DNA of 64,000 nt from Pinirhizobacter soli. Lineage in GTDB: Bacteria; Pseudomonadota; Gammaproteobacteria; Xanthomonadales; Rhodanobacteraceae. The DNA lies in the NCBI RefSeq assembly GCF_015905305.1, contig NZ_JADZLQ010000001.1:1760599-1824598 (forward strand), read 5' to 3'. This document shows, piece after piece, positions 27,321 through 36,182 of the stretch. The position numbers and the translations under genes are program-made. A model generated the notes under the pieces. It did no database searches. It was not told the origin of the DNA and saw nothing but the letters and a program-made list of their open reading frames with translations. Each line of letters starts with the position of its first letter. Position 1 is the stretch's first letter.

Positions 27321-27962
27321 ATGAGCCAGAACGAAAAGCGCCTCGCTGGCGAAGCTGCCCTTCGCTACGTCGAGAAGGGCGCCGTGATCGGCGTCGGTAC
27401 CGGCTCCACGGTGGCTTTTTTCATCGATGCACTGGCTTCGATGAAAAACGACATCCAGGGCGCGGTGTCCAGTTCCGAACAGTCCACCCGGCAGCTGAAA
27501 TCGCACGGCATCGACGTGCTCGACCTCAATGCCGTGGGCCCGCTGGATATCTACATCGACGGCGCCGACGAGTGCGATCCGCACAAGCGCCTGATCAAGG
27601 GCGGCGGCGCGGCACTCACCCGCGAAAAGATCATCGCATCGGCATCGAAGACCTTCGTCTGCATCATGGATTCATCCAAGCAGGTGGACGTGCTCGGCAC
27701 GTTCCCGCTGCCGGTGGAAGTGATCCCCATGGCACGCAGCCACGTGGCCCGCGAAATTTCCGCCATGGGCGGCCACCCGGTATGGCGTGACGGCGTGGTT
27801 ACCGACAACGGCAACTGGATCCTCGACGTCCACGGCTGGCGCATCGTCGATCCGGTCGGCACGGAAAACAAGCTCAACCAGATCGTCGGCGTGGTCACCT
27901 GCGGCCTGTTCGCCGCACGCCCGGCCGACATCGTGCTGGTCGGCGACCGGGTGCTGGGCTAG
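27321..27962 (+). CDS. rpiA: Ribose-5-phosphate isomerase A
   Basis: Pentose-phosphate pathway enzyme interconverting ribose-5-phosphate and ribulose-5-phosphate; 213 residues. The phosphate loop [11 protein letters not shown], the active-site [20 protein letters not shown] (with catalytic Asp, Lys and Glu nearby) and a final [10 protein letters not shown] are intact. I chose the ATG at 27321 because GGAG lies eight bases upstream; an ATG two codons earlier (27315) overlaps the EVE-gene stop and is possible. Last gene of the zapA to rpiA run. Confidence 0.95.
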   Translation: MSQNEKRLAGEAALRYVEKGAVIGVGTGSTVAFFIDALASMKNDIQGAVSSSEQSTRQLKSHGIDVLDLNAVGPLDIYIDGADECDPHKRLIKGGGAALTREKIIASASKTFVCIMDSSKQVDVLGTFPLPVEVIPMARSHVAREISAMGGHPVWRDGVVTDNGNWILDVHGWRIVDPVGTENKLNQIVGVVTCGLFAARPADIVLVGDRVLG

Positions 27963-30041
27963 TTACCAGCGGTAGCGCACGGATGCGGTGACCGTGCGCG
28001 GGTAGCCGTAGTAGCACCAGATCGCACTGTTGCAGGCGGTGATGTAGTTGCGGTCGGTGAGGTTCGAGCCGGTCAGCTGCACGCGCCACTGATCGAAGTC
28101 GTAGTGCACGTTGGCGTCGAAAAGGGCGTAGCCACCGGTCGGGAAGTCGTTGTTGGCGTCGCCATAGTGGCGCCCGATGTAGCGAACGCCGCCGCCGAAG
28201 CCAAGGCCCGCCAAGGCGCCTTCATGCAGGGAATAATCCGCCGACACCGAGCCCTGCCGGTTGGGCACCAGCGCCACGCGCTTGCCGCGGCTGGCATCGT
28301 TGGCCTCGGTAACACGAGCGTCCGTCCAGGCCCAGGCGGCCGTCATGCTGAAGTCGTCGGTGACGGCGACGTTCGCTTCAAGTTCCGCGCCGCGCGTGCG
28401 CGTGCGGCCCTGCTGGATCGAAAACAGGATGTGGTCGGGATCAACGGTCAACGCGTTCTTCTGCGTCAGCTGGTAGACCGCCGCGGTCAGTAGCGTGCGG
28501 CCATCGGCCGAGGCGTATTTCACGCCGCCCTCGTACTGGTCGCCCGTGATCGGCTTGAAGGCTTCACCGGCGAAGGTGGCGCCTACCGTGGTCTTGAACG
28601 AGTGGGAATAGGCCAGGTAAGGCACCACGCCCGAATCGAAGTTGTAGTTCAGGCCCAGGCGGCCGGAAAACGCGTTGTCCGTCTGCTTGCGATGCGTGCC
28701 TGCGATGATGTCGTCGATATCGTTGGTCACCCAGTCGTTGCGGCCACTGGCGACGATGCCCCATTTGCCCCAGTTGATCTGATCCTGCACATAGGCGCCG
28801 GTCTGGCGCAGCGTGGATTCGGTACGCGAGGTGTAGGCAATGCGATCGATCGGCGCGCCGTACACCGGGTTGTAGATATCGATCGTCGGTGCGCTGCCGA
28901 AGGCCGAGCGGCTGTCGTCGCTGTTGCGCAGGTAATCCACGCCCATCAGCACGGTGTGCTCTGCGGCGCCGGTGGCGAACTTCGCCTGCGCCTGGTTATC
29001 CACGGCGAACAGGTGCGTGCGGTCGTACACCGGAAAGTTGTAGCGGTTGAGCGTGCGCAGGTCGTCCTGCAAGCCCAGGCTGCCGATGGACCGGTGGTCC
29101 ACCATCGCATCTTCCACGCGCAGGTCCTGGCGTACCGACCAGGTGTCGTTGAAGCGATGGCTGAAGTCCCAGCCGATGGATTTGTCGGTCTTGTGATAGA
29201 AATCGTAGCCCGGCTCGCCGGGATTCACATCGCGGGGAATACGTCCGTTGGGATTGGGCAGCAACGTGCCCTGCTCCGGCAGGAAGCCACCCACGCCGTT
29301 GGACAGCGCGCGCTGGTAACGGGCAAGCAAGGTGAACGACGTATCGTCGTCGGGTTTCCAGGTGAGGCTTGGCGCGAAGTAATAGCGGTCGTCCTGCGAA
29401 TGCTTCAGCGGCGAATCGCCCTGGCGTGCCAGGGCCACTACGCGGTAGAGCCAGTGGCCGTCGTTGTCGAGCTTCCCGCCGACGTCGCCGGCAAGTTGTT
29501 TCTCACCGAAGCTGCCGACGGTGGCTTCCACCTCGCGCGGCGCATCCAGGCTCGGGCGCTTGCTGGTCATGCTGATCATGCCGCCCGGTGGCAGCTGGCC
29601 ATACACCGCGGACGACGGCCCCTTGTTCACCTCCACGCGCTCAAGGCCATACGGCTCTATGCGCGAATCGGAAGTCCAGGAGCCGCTGGGCAACGCCAGG
29701 CCGTCGAGAAAACGCGCCGGGTCGTAGCCGCGGACGAGAATCCAGTCGCTGCGCGGATCCATGCCATAGCTGCCGCCGACCACACCCGCCAGGTAGCGCA
29801 CCGACTCATCCAGCCCCTGCACACCGTACGCCTGCATGCGGTCCGGCGTGATCACCGACACCGACTGCGGGATCTGCACCACCGGCGTTTCGGTCTTGGT
29901 GGTGGAATAGACCACGTTCACCGCTTCCATGGTCTTGGCATCGACCGGAGCCGTGGACGTGGTGTCCTGTGCAGCGGCCTGGGTGGTCAGGGCGAGGGCT
30001 ACGGCAACGAGCAGCGCCGGCCGGGAAAGAGGCTTGGACAC
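27963..30041 (-). CDS. TonB-dependent siderophore receptor (first)
   Basis: Outer-membrane beta-barrel receptor, 692 residues with a Sec signal (about 1-25, ending TQAAAQ). The plug domain (about 45-165) shows PQSVSVITPDRM, the RGYD segment and GLERVEVNKGPSSAVYGQLPPGG, patterns of the FhuA/ferrichrome type of receptors. The barrel ends in a C-terminal aromatic residue (VRYRW). The siderophore cannot be named. The start is GTG at 30041. A good Fur-box-like sequence lies about 50-70 bases upstream, so iron repression is expected. It is convergent with rpiA. Confidence 0.92.
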   Translation of the reverse strand: MSKPLSRPALLVAVALALTTQAAAQDTTSTAPVDAKTMEAVNVVYSTTKTETPVVQIPQSVSVITPDRMQAYGVQGLDESVRYLAGVVGGSYGMDPRSDWILVRGYDPARFLDGLALPSGSWTSDSRIEPYGLERVEVNKGPSSAVYGQLPPGGMISMTSKRPSLDAPREVEATVGSFGEKQLAGDVGGKLDNDGHWLYRVVALARQGDSPLKHSQDDRYYFAPSLTWKPDDDTSFTLLARYQRALSNGVGGFLPEQGTLLPNPNGRIPRDVNPGEPGYDFYHKTDKSIGWDFSHRFNDTWSVRQDLRVEDAMVDHRSIGSLGLQDDLRTLNRYNFPVYDRTHLFAVDNQAQAKFATGAAEHTVLMGVDYLRNSDDSRSAFGSAPTIDIYNPVYGAPIDRIAYTSRTESTLRQTGAYVQDQINWGKWGIVASGRNDWVTNDIDDIIAGTHRKQTDNAFSGRLGLNYNFDSGVVPYLAYSHSFKTTVGATFAGEAFKPITGDQYEGGVKYASADGRTLLTAAVYQLTQKNALTVDPDHILFSIQQGRTRTRGAELEANVAVTDDFSMTAAWAWTDARVTEANDASRGKRVALVPNRQGSVSADYSLHEGALAGLGFGGGVRYIGRHYGDANNDFPTGGYALFDANVHYDFDQWRVQLTGSNLTDRNYITACNSAIWCYYGYPRTVTASVRYRW

Positions 30042-30093
30042 GGGATTTCATCCGGACAGGGCGGCCGCGCGGGGTGCTGCGGCCGGATTATCG

Positions 30094-30114
30094 CGAATGA
30101 TAACGGTTCTTATT
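30094..30114. promoter_or_regulatory. Fur-box-like site upstream of the first siderophore receptor
   Basis: The 21-bp sequence GAATGATAACGGTTCTTATTC is an imperfect inverted repeat (GAATGATAA against TTCTTATTC, seven of nine pairs) close to the Fur consensus. It lies 53-73 bases upstream of the receptor start. Confidence 0.65.
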
Positions 30115-30147
30115 CCAATATCAAAGTCAGTCCCCTTTCAGAACCGC

Positions 30148-31689
30148 TCATTTCGCGGCGGCAAGGGTAGATTCCAGGATGGTCCAGGGTGTCGGGCTCA
30201 TATGCATGCCAATCATGGACAGGCCCTGCGTATCGATGCCCGCCGCCCGCACGGAGTGCGTCAGTTCCAGCAAGGCCTCTGGATAGAGCAACGAGCCGCC
30301 GGGGCCCAACGGCTGCACCATCTCTCCGGTATGCAGCAGGTGCGCACCCGGGATCGACGACATCAACATCGGCTGCTCGCCGTCCGGCACGGGCATCACG
30401 GTGATGGCGTTGACACCTTTGCCCAAGATGATGGGAGATGACACGGACCGGATATCCGGCGACCGCGGCGCACGAGCAAGGTCGTCCGGAAGCAGGCCAT
30501 GAGGCGCTGCCGCCAGAGCGCGGATCACCGCCACGTTGCGGTCGCGAACATAGATGGGGATGCCACGCGCCACGTATTCGCGCACACCGGCCACATGCCA
30601 GTAGAACGCGGTGGATGTGATCAGTGCCTTGACCTTCATCCCCGGGAAGCGGCGTGCCGCTTCGTCGAGAACGCGATGCGAGTAGCCGGCCGAGATCGGC
30701 GCATCGATGATCACCAGGCCGTCGTCCTGGCGCACGATGGTGCTGTACCACGAGCCCGGGATCTGCACCACGCCCGGCGCGATTTCCGCGATCGGCTTCT
30801 TTGGATCGGGCGCCAGGCCGATCGCCTCGCCCAGCGCGAGGTCGTCCACGTTATGCGCGGTCACAGGCGGCAACTCGGATTTCATCGCGAACGCCTTGTC
30901 ATCCACCGTGTTGTCGAAGTGCACTTCATCGATCACGGCAGCACGCAGATGCACGCCATTGCGGAACGTGTCCGATTGCCCTGGATAGCGCACGCCCTCG
31001 CCGAGCGCGTAGTTCATCAGGTCAACACGGTCGGTGATGTCCCCCCAGGCATTCCAGGCCAGGTCGCCGCTGGTGGCGCGGTGCCAGCTACGCGTGGTCT
31101 CGATGGCGGACGGCAGGTTGGTCTGTGCGTCGAGGTAAATGCGCACAGGACTCTTTCCCTGGTGGAAAGACAACAGGTGCTGGGGAATACCGTGGAGCGA
31201 TGTATCCTTTTCCTGCTTCAGGTCATCGGCATGCTCGGCAAGCAACAGCGCCGCGATGGGCTCGTCGGTCTGCCACGCCATGGGGGCCTCCATGTGCCAC
31301 GCCCGGGCGGCCTTGCCGGCCATGACCATCTGACCCACTTCGCCATCTTTCCCGTAGAGCTTGCGCATGACATACGGCGGTGGTGCGCCGCTGGCCGTGA
31401 GCTGTGCTTCATCGCTCACACGCCGCTGTCCCTGCAGATCGTCCACGATGGTCAGGCCTCGCGCACCGGAGAATATGTAAGGCGCATCGGCATGGTCGAA
31501 TTCGACGATGTCGAAATCCACACTGGTTGTCGTGCGCTTGAGTTGCGCCACGGTGTGCAGGTCACGCCCCTGCCCCATGGCAGAGAGAGCCTTGCCCACG
31601 AGTGCGTGGGCATCTTCCGCACAGCCAAGAGCCGGGGCGGCCAGCGCGATCAGCGCGCAGGCGCTGGCCAGAGCAGATCCCGACCTCAT
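30148..31689 (-). CDS. Exported metallo-beta-lactamase-like protein lacking metal ligands
   Basis: 513 residues with an export signal at the N-terminus (about 1-22). The first half has no family I can name. The second half (about 300-510) follows the order of a metallo-beta-lactamase fold: VVQIPGSWYSTIVRQDDGLVIIDAP, then a region aligned with the HxHxDH metal motif that reads TSTAFYWHVAGVREYVARG, then IPIYVRDRN, and a late HLLHTGEM. Most metal-binding residues are therefore absent, so hydrolase activity is unlikely; a binding or structural role is inferred. Its ATG overlaps the stop of the upstream DUF4440-like gene (ATGA), so both form an operon. Confidence 0.7.
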   Translation of the reverse strand: MRSGSALASACALIALAAPALGCAEDAHALVGKALSAMGQGRDLHTVAQLKRTTTSVDFDIVEFDHADAPYIFSGARGLTIVDDLQGQRRVSDEAQLTASGAPPPYVMRKLYGKDGEVGQMVMAGKAARAWHMEAPMAWQTDEPIAALLLAEHADDLKQEKDTSLHGIPQHLLSFHQGKSPVRIYLDAQTNLPSAIETTRSWHRATSGDLAWNAWGDITDRVDLMNYALGEGVRYPGQSDTFRNGVHLRAAVIDEVHFDNTVDDKAFAMKSELPPVTAHNVDDLALGEAIGLAPDPKKPIAEIAPGVVQIPGSWYSTIVRQDDGLVIIDAPISAGYSHRVLDEAARRFPGMKVKALITSTAFYWHVAGVREYVARGIPIYVRDRNVAVIRALAAAPHGLLPDDLARAPRSPDIRSVSSPIILGKGVNAITVMPVPDGEQPMLMSSIPGAHLLHTGEMVQPLGPGGSLLYPEALLELTHSVRAAGIDTQGLSMIGMHMSPTPWTILESTLAAAK

Positions 31690-32183
31690 TCCTTACCCAC
31701 CGTGCCGTGCTGCGAATACGCCGCGTGCCAGGCGCCGCCCTCGTACAGGAAGACATCCGAGGACTTCACACCGTTATCCGGTCCAAGGCTCAGGTCGTAG
31801 AACGAGACCACGGCGATGTTGCCGTGGACGACCACCGAGGTGCCCGAGGGATGCTCCTTCCGGTACGCGTCGAGCTTCGCCTTTCCGTCCGTCGAACCCT
31901 TGTTCTTGGCCGCGCCGGCGACGATGCGTTCCTTCGAGTGCGCCACGCCGTTGTCCACCGAGCGGTAACCGGGCATCAGCATCGACTCTAGCCATTCGGT
32001 CTGGCCGGTCACCTCCGCTAGGCTCCAGTGGTCTTCCGTGGCGCGGACGCCGGCTTCGCTTTGCTCGTGTTCGTTGGTACCGGGCGGTGCGAGTTCCCAG
32101 GCATGCGCGGGAATGGCGGCGACGAGCGCCAGGGCGAATATCGTTCGAAGACAAGACACGGTTTTCGTGGCGAAGGCGGACAT
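31686..32183 (-). CDS. Exported NTF2-like (DUF4440-type) protein
   Basis: 165-residue secreted or periplasmic protein with a Sec signal (about 1-28, ending IPAHA). The mature part has a helix-strand layout of the SnoaL/NTF2-like superfamily: RATEDHWSLAEVTGQTEWLESML, a MPGYRSVD motif, and a C-terminal VVHGNIAVVSFYDLSL followed by DVFLYEGGAWHAAYSQHG. No catalytic residues can be assigned. I chose the start at 32183 because GGAG precedes it at about ten bases. It is translationally coupled to the MBL-like gene. Confidence 0.72.
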   Translation of the reverse strand: MSAFATKTVSCLRTIFALALVAAIPAHAWELAPPGTNEHEQSEAGVRATEDHWSLAEVTGQTEWLESMLMPGYRSVDNGVAHSKERIVAGAAKNKGSTDGKAKLDAYRKEHPSGTSVVVHGNIAVVSFYDLSLGPDNGVKSSDVFLYEGGAWHAAYSQHGTVGKE

Positions 32184-32337
32184 GTGCGTGCACTCCATCA
32201 ATGGCGGGGGCCAAGGTGGAGGAACCTTAGGGTGGTGGAAGTGCCGCCGCATCGACGATGGGACGAGTGGGTCCACTGACGGGGCGGACGGCGGAAACCA
32301 CGCGTCCAGCGGACGCGAGGATTCCCTACCGTAAATG

Positions 32338-33072
32338 CTATCGCGCGGCGGTCGCGGGTAACTGGCCTATGACTTTGCCCTTGTCGTCAAGCATCTGCAG
32401 CGACGGCGTGCCGTCGGGAGCTACCTGCATCCGGATCCGCGGCCTTCCTTCTGAATCGTTGAGGCCAAGCATCACCGACTCGTCCGGCATGCGGGCAAGG
32501 ATCATCCGCGGCTTTGCCTTGTACTGGTTGCTGGCGATGAATTCCGCCATGCGCTTTTTCTTCTCATCGGGCGGCAACTGGCTGATGGAATCGGTGAATT
32601 CAACCACTTTCGACATCGGCACGTGGGGATTATCGGCAAATACCAGCCTGGAGTACCGCTTGCCCTCCTGCTGACCGTATTCCTCCACGAACGCCTGGTC
32701 CTGCTCGTACTCATCGAAACTCAAGTGCCCGGAAGATTCGCCCTGCCCGTCCTTGCCCATCTTCCCTTCGAAGGTAAGCCCGCCGTTTTCGGTGCCTTCG
32801 TCGTTATAGAAGATGATGCCGGCACTCGATCGCGTGGGATGGGGATGCTCCTTCGACTTGATGATAAGGCCCGGCTCCGTCGCCTTGTTCGAAATCACCA
32901 TGCGCAAGGTGCCATCGGGCTCCACCACATTGATGCGCTGCACGGTGAGTTCGTCGAGCGTCGTCTTTTTTGTCGTGGCGCCTACGAAACCGGAAAGCAC
33001 GGTAACCGCGAAGACAGCCGTAAGCACACCTGAATACACCACGAGGAATCGCTGCCCAAAACGTGACTGCAT
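32338..33072 (-). CDS. Hypothetical membrane-anchored protein
   Basis: I do not recognise this 244-residue protein. A single hydrophobic segment (about 9-31) anchors or exports it. The rest is hydrophilic and repeats a beta-rich theme: LTVQRINVVEPDGTLRMVISN at the start and ESVMLGLNDSEGRPRIRMQV then GTPSLQMLDDKGKVIGQLP at the end, as if two similar hairpin units flank an acidic helical middle. A GGAGGG lies six bases before the ATG. It stands between the DUF4440-like operon and the lysR gene without obvious partner. Confidence 0.7.
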   Translation of the reverse strand: MQSRFGQRFLVVYSGVLTAVFAVTVLSGFVGATTKKTTLDELTVQRINVVEPDGTLRMVISNKATEPGLIIKSKEHPHPTRSSAGIIFYNDEGTENGGLTFEGKMGKDGQGESSGHLSFDEYEQDQAFVEEYGQQEGKRYSRLVFADNPHVPMSKVVEFTDSISQLPPDEKKKRMAEFIASNQYKAKPRMILARMPDESVMLGLNDSEGRPRIRMQVAPDGTPSLQMLDDKGKVIGQLPATAAR

Positions 33073-33127
33073 GCCCTGCCCTCCATCGTTGATCCAATCG
33101 TTGTAACCACCAGTATGGGTGTTGGCC

Positions 33128-34066
33128 CTACATCACCACTGGATGCGTCGCCGAGAAGCGCGCCGGGAGATCCTGTTGCTTGAACGTTTCGACGACATGG
33201 TCGATGAACACGCGGGTTTTCTGCGGCAGCAACTTCTGCGCGGAGTAGTAGATCGACAGGTTGCCGCCGTCGACCCACCAGTCGGGGAGCACCCTTCGCA
33301 ATGCGCCGCGCTCGATCCACGGCAGTGCCGACTGTACGGCGAGTAGCGCAATGCCCATGCCCATCGCTGCGGCCTGGCACGTGGCCTCCGGATCGTCGAA
33401 GACGATGCGCGGCTCTAGTTCGATCGACGCCTGGGCACCCTTGCGATGGCTCAGCACCCAGTCGCGAATACGCCCGGTCTGCGGCGAGCGGATAAGGATG
33501 CCGTCGCGGCCGGCGAGATCGGCGGGCGTTTGAGGTGCGGGCATTGAAGCCAAGTATGCAGGCGACGCCACCAGGATGCGGTGGGCCGGCGCCAGTGCGC
33601 GTGCGACCACACCTGGACGCAGGTCGAAACCACCACCCAGCGCGACGTCGAAGCCTTCGGCAATCAGGTCGACTGGCCGGTTGTCGAAGTGCCAGTCCGG
33701 CCGCACCCCAGGATAGGCACGCAGAAAATCGCCAAGCATCGGCACGATGTACTCGCGGCCGAACGCGTTGGGCAGGCTGATGCGCAACACGCCCACGGGG
33801 CCAGCTGTACGCGCCCGCGCATTGGCCAGCGCGCCCTGCAGGTGATCCAGGCTTCCCTCCACTTCCAGGCGGAAGGCTTCGCCAGCTTCAGTGAGGGACA
33901 AATGGCGGGTGCTGCGCTGGAACAATCGGACACCCAGTTCCGCCTCCAGCCGCGCGACGTTCTTGCCGACGGCGGCGGGCGTAAGGCCCAGGCGCCGTGC
34001 CGCATGGGCGAAGCTTCCCAGCTCCGCGCTACGAAGGAAGCAGACCATCCCGTTAAGCGTATCCAT
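33128..34066 (-). CDS. LysR-type transcriptional regulator
   Basis: 312-residue DNA-binding regulator with an N-terminal winged helix-turn-helix (MVCFLRSAELGSFAHAARRLGLT, where the recognition helix follows) and a substrate-binding-like effector domain (about 90-300). It belongs to the large group of CrgA-like members that often control a neighbouring oxidoreductase. The divergent SDR gene 116 bases away is the probable target. The intergenic sequence near 34083-34112 (GGAT..ATCC arms) could be an operator, but the match is poor. Confidence 0.9.
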   Translation of the reverse strand: MDTLNGMVCFLRSAELGSFAHAARRLGLTPAAVGKNVARLEAELGVRLFQRSTRHLSLTEAGEAFRLEVEGSLDHLQGALANARARTAGPVGVLRISLPNAFGREYIVPMLGDFLRAYPGVRPDWHFDNRPVDLIAEGFDVALGGGFDLRPGVVARALAPAHRILVASPAYLASMPAPQTPADLAGRDGILIRSPQTGRIRDWVLSHRKGAQASIELEPRIVFDDPEATCQAAAMGMGIALLAVQSALPWIERGALRRVLPDWWVDGGNLSIYYSAQKLLPQKTRVFIDHVVETFKQQDLPARFSATHPVVM

Positions 34067-34182
34067 GCGCCCGATTCTAAACCGATAGGATCGAATGAAA
34101 ATACCTTATCCGATCTGTTGGTTGGGAAATCTACGCCGTACATTGGTGTTCGACTTAAAACCCCTTCCACCGGAGATCCACC

Positions 34183-34932
34183 ATGGACAACCTCAATTCC
34201 ATCCAGGGCAAGAGCGCCCTGGTCCTCGGAGGCTCGCGCGGTATCGGCGCAGCCATTGCCCGGCGCCTTGCCGCCGGCGGCGCATCGGTCGCCATTACCT
34301 ATGTGCAGGGCGCCGCCCCCGCCCAGGCGCTGGTCGAAGAAATCGGCAAAGCCGGCGGCCGGGCCATCGCCATCCAGGCCGACAGCGCCAGCGATAGCGC
34401 GATCGAAGCGGCGGTGGAGAAGACCAAGGCGACATTCGGCAGCTTCGACATCCTGGTCAACAGCGCTGGCGTGCTGGCCATTGCCCCGATCGAGGAATTC
34501 ACCACCGAAGACATCGACCGCACCATCGCCATCAATGTGCGCTCGGCCGTGATCGCCAGCCGCGCCGCGGCAAGGGCGATGGGCACCGGAGGCCGCATCA
34601 TCCACATCGGCAGCACCAACGCCAACCGCATGCCCTTCGCCGGCGGCGCGGTATACGCAATGAGCAAGTCGGCGTTGCAGGGCCTGACCCAAGGCCTGGC
34701 ACGCGACCTTGGTCCGCGCGGCATCACCGTGAACACGGTGCAACCAGGCCCCGTCGACACCGACATGAATCCGGCCAACGGCCCGATGGCCGCGAACCTG
34801 GTGCCAATGCTCGCCACGGGCAGGTACGGCCACGCGGACGAAATCGCCAGCTTCGTGGCCTATCTTGCAGGCCCTGAGGCCGCTTACATCACTGGCGCAA
34901 ACCTGATGATCGATGGTGGCTTCGCGGCGTAG
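34183..34932 (+). CDS. Short-chain dehydrogenase/reductase
   Basis: NAD(P)-dependent SDR family oxidoreductase of 249 residues. The cofactor loop is GGSRGIG (about 17-23), the structural motif NSAG is near 90, and the catalytic Ser-Tyr-Lys triad is seen as IGST followed by YAMSK. The C-terminal ITGANLMIDGGFAA is typical of the classical FabG-like group. The substrate is unknown. A GGAG lies seven bases before the ATG. It is divergent from the LysR regulator, its likely controller. Confidence 0.92.
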   Translation: MDNLNSIQGKSALVLGGSRGIGAAIARRLAAGGASVAITYVQGAAPAQALVEEIGKAGGRAIAIQADSASDSAIEAAVEKTKATFGSFDILVNSAGVLAIAPIEEFTTEDIDRTIAINVRSAVIASRAAARAMGTGGRIIHIGSTNANRMPFAGGAVYAMSKSALQGLTQGLARDLGPRGITVNTVQPGPVDTDMNPANGPMAANLVPMLATGRYGHADEIASFVAYLAGPEAAYITGANLMIDGGFAA

Positions 34933-36174
34933 TCAGGCTGGGCGGGTGGCCTCCACCGGCGAGACGCGCGAGGCGCGCATCGCCGGGTTCAGCGTGGCCG
35001 CCTGCCCCAGTGTCAGCAGTAACAAGATGCCAGCACCCATGTACGCCAGCGGCACGTGGCTGACCTCGAAGTTCACCGCCATCCAGACATTGAGCACCCC
35101 GCAAAGCACGATACCGATCGCCACGCCGGCAAGGGTGATAAGGAAATTCTCGGTAAGGAAATACAGCAGGATGTCGCGCCGCCTGGCACCCAGCGCGCGG
35201 CGCACGCCAATCTGCGCACGTCGCTGGCCCACCCAGAAACTGGTGAGGCCAACGATGCCCGCGCCGGTGATCAAAAGCAGGGCCAGGCTCACCACGCCCA
35301 TGACCACCGCCATGCCGCGATCGGTCCGGTAGGCATCCTCTCGCACCTGGTCGAAAGTGCGCACGCCGCCATGAGGTGGGAATACGCGTTCACGATGCGC
35401 CTTGACCAGGGCCGCCGGCGCCTCGCGCACCATGCGGTCGAGCATGCCGGGCCGGGTACGAATGAGGTAGTCGCCGTAGCGATTGGTCAATCGGGCGGGG
35501 ACAATGGCGACGTCTTCCGCCCACGTGTCTGCAAAGGCCGCCGACCACGGCACATGCAGGCGATCGATGATGCCGATGATGATCGTGGGTGGCGCATCCT
35601 TGCCCGTGTTCAGGTACACCGTCTTGCCCAGCGCCGACCCGTCCGGAAACAAGCGGTCGGCCATGGCCTTGGTGACGATCGCCACCGGCGGTATCACCAG
35701 TGTATTGAAGTCGCTGCCGTCGACGATTTCCTCGGGCCGAAAATTGCGGCCCGCCACCAGATGCACGCCCAGCGTGGCCAGGGCATGGTCGTCACTGGCG
35801 TACATGCCAGCCTCGAACAGCCAATGTTCCTTGCTGTTGTCCAGGCGCACGCCGGTGGACCAGCCACCGCCGCGCAACGGAAATGAGTTCATCACGGTGG
35901 CGTCTTCCACCCCGGGAAGGGAACGCAGGGTTTCAAGGTCGGTACGGATCAGGGGCGCGAGCACCTTGCCGTCGGTACTGCCCACCCAGGTGTTCATCAC
36001 GGTAAGCAGGTTTTCTTCCACGATGCCCGTGGGGCTCGCCATCCGCTCCATGTTGGTGCGGATGATCGACAACGCGTTGCAGACGATCGCAAGGGTAAGC
36101 GCGATCTGCAGCACGATCAGGATCGTGCCGGCCTTGTGCCGCCGCAGTGCGCTGATGATGGGCTGGATATCCAT
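34933..36174 (-). CDS. FtsX-like ABC transporter permease (second of pair)
   Basis: 413-residue membrane protein with one N-terminal transmembrane segment (about 18-38), a large periplasmic MacB-type core domain, and three C-terminal segments in an FtsX domain (VVMGVVSLALLLITGAG onward, with QIGVRRALGARRRDIL as the coupling-helix region). Such permeases normally act with a MacB-like ATPase in macrolide/peptide export or in mechanotransmission. The start is the ATG at 36174; the longer open frame has no family similarity. It follows the first permease by eight bases. No ATPase gene is in the neighbourhood. Confidence 0.88.
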   Translation of the reverse strand: MDIQPIISALRRHKAGTILIVLQIALTLAIVCNALSIIRTNMERMASPTGIVEENLLTVMNTWVGSTDGKVLAPLIRTDLETLRSLPGVEDATVMNSFPLRGGGWSTGVRLDNSKEHWLFEAGMYASDDHALATLGVHLVAGRNFRPEEIVDGSDFNTLVIPPVAIVTKAMADRLFPDGSALGKTVYLNTGKDAPPTIIIGIIDRLHVPWSAAFADTWAEDVAIVPARLTNRYGDYLIRTRPGMLDRMVREAPAALVKAHRERVFPPHGGVRTFDQVREDAYRTDRGMAVVMGVVSLALLLITGAGIVGLTSFWVGQRRAQIGVRRALGARRRDILLYFLTENFLITLAGVAIGIVLCGVLNVWMAVNFEVSHVPLAYMGAGILLLLTLGQAATLNPAMRASRVSPVEATRPA

Positions 36175-36182
36175 GGTTGCTC

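Noticed and set aside
28602-31800. Long plus-strand frames (28602-30170 and 30499-31800) opposite the siderophore receptor and MBL-like gene
   Set aside because: Shadows of GC-rich genes; no recognisable domains.
34083-34112. Possible LysR operator between lysR and the SDR gene
   Set aside because: Only short GGAT/ATCC arms; no convincing T-N11-A palindrome.
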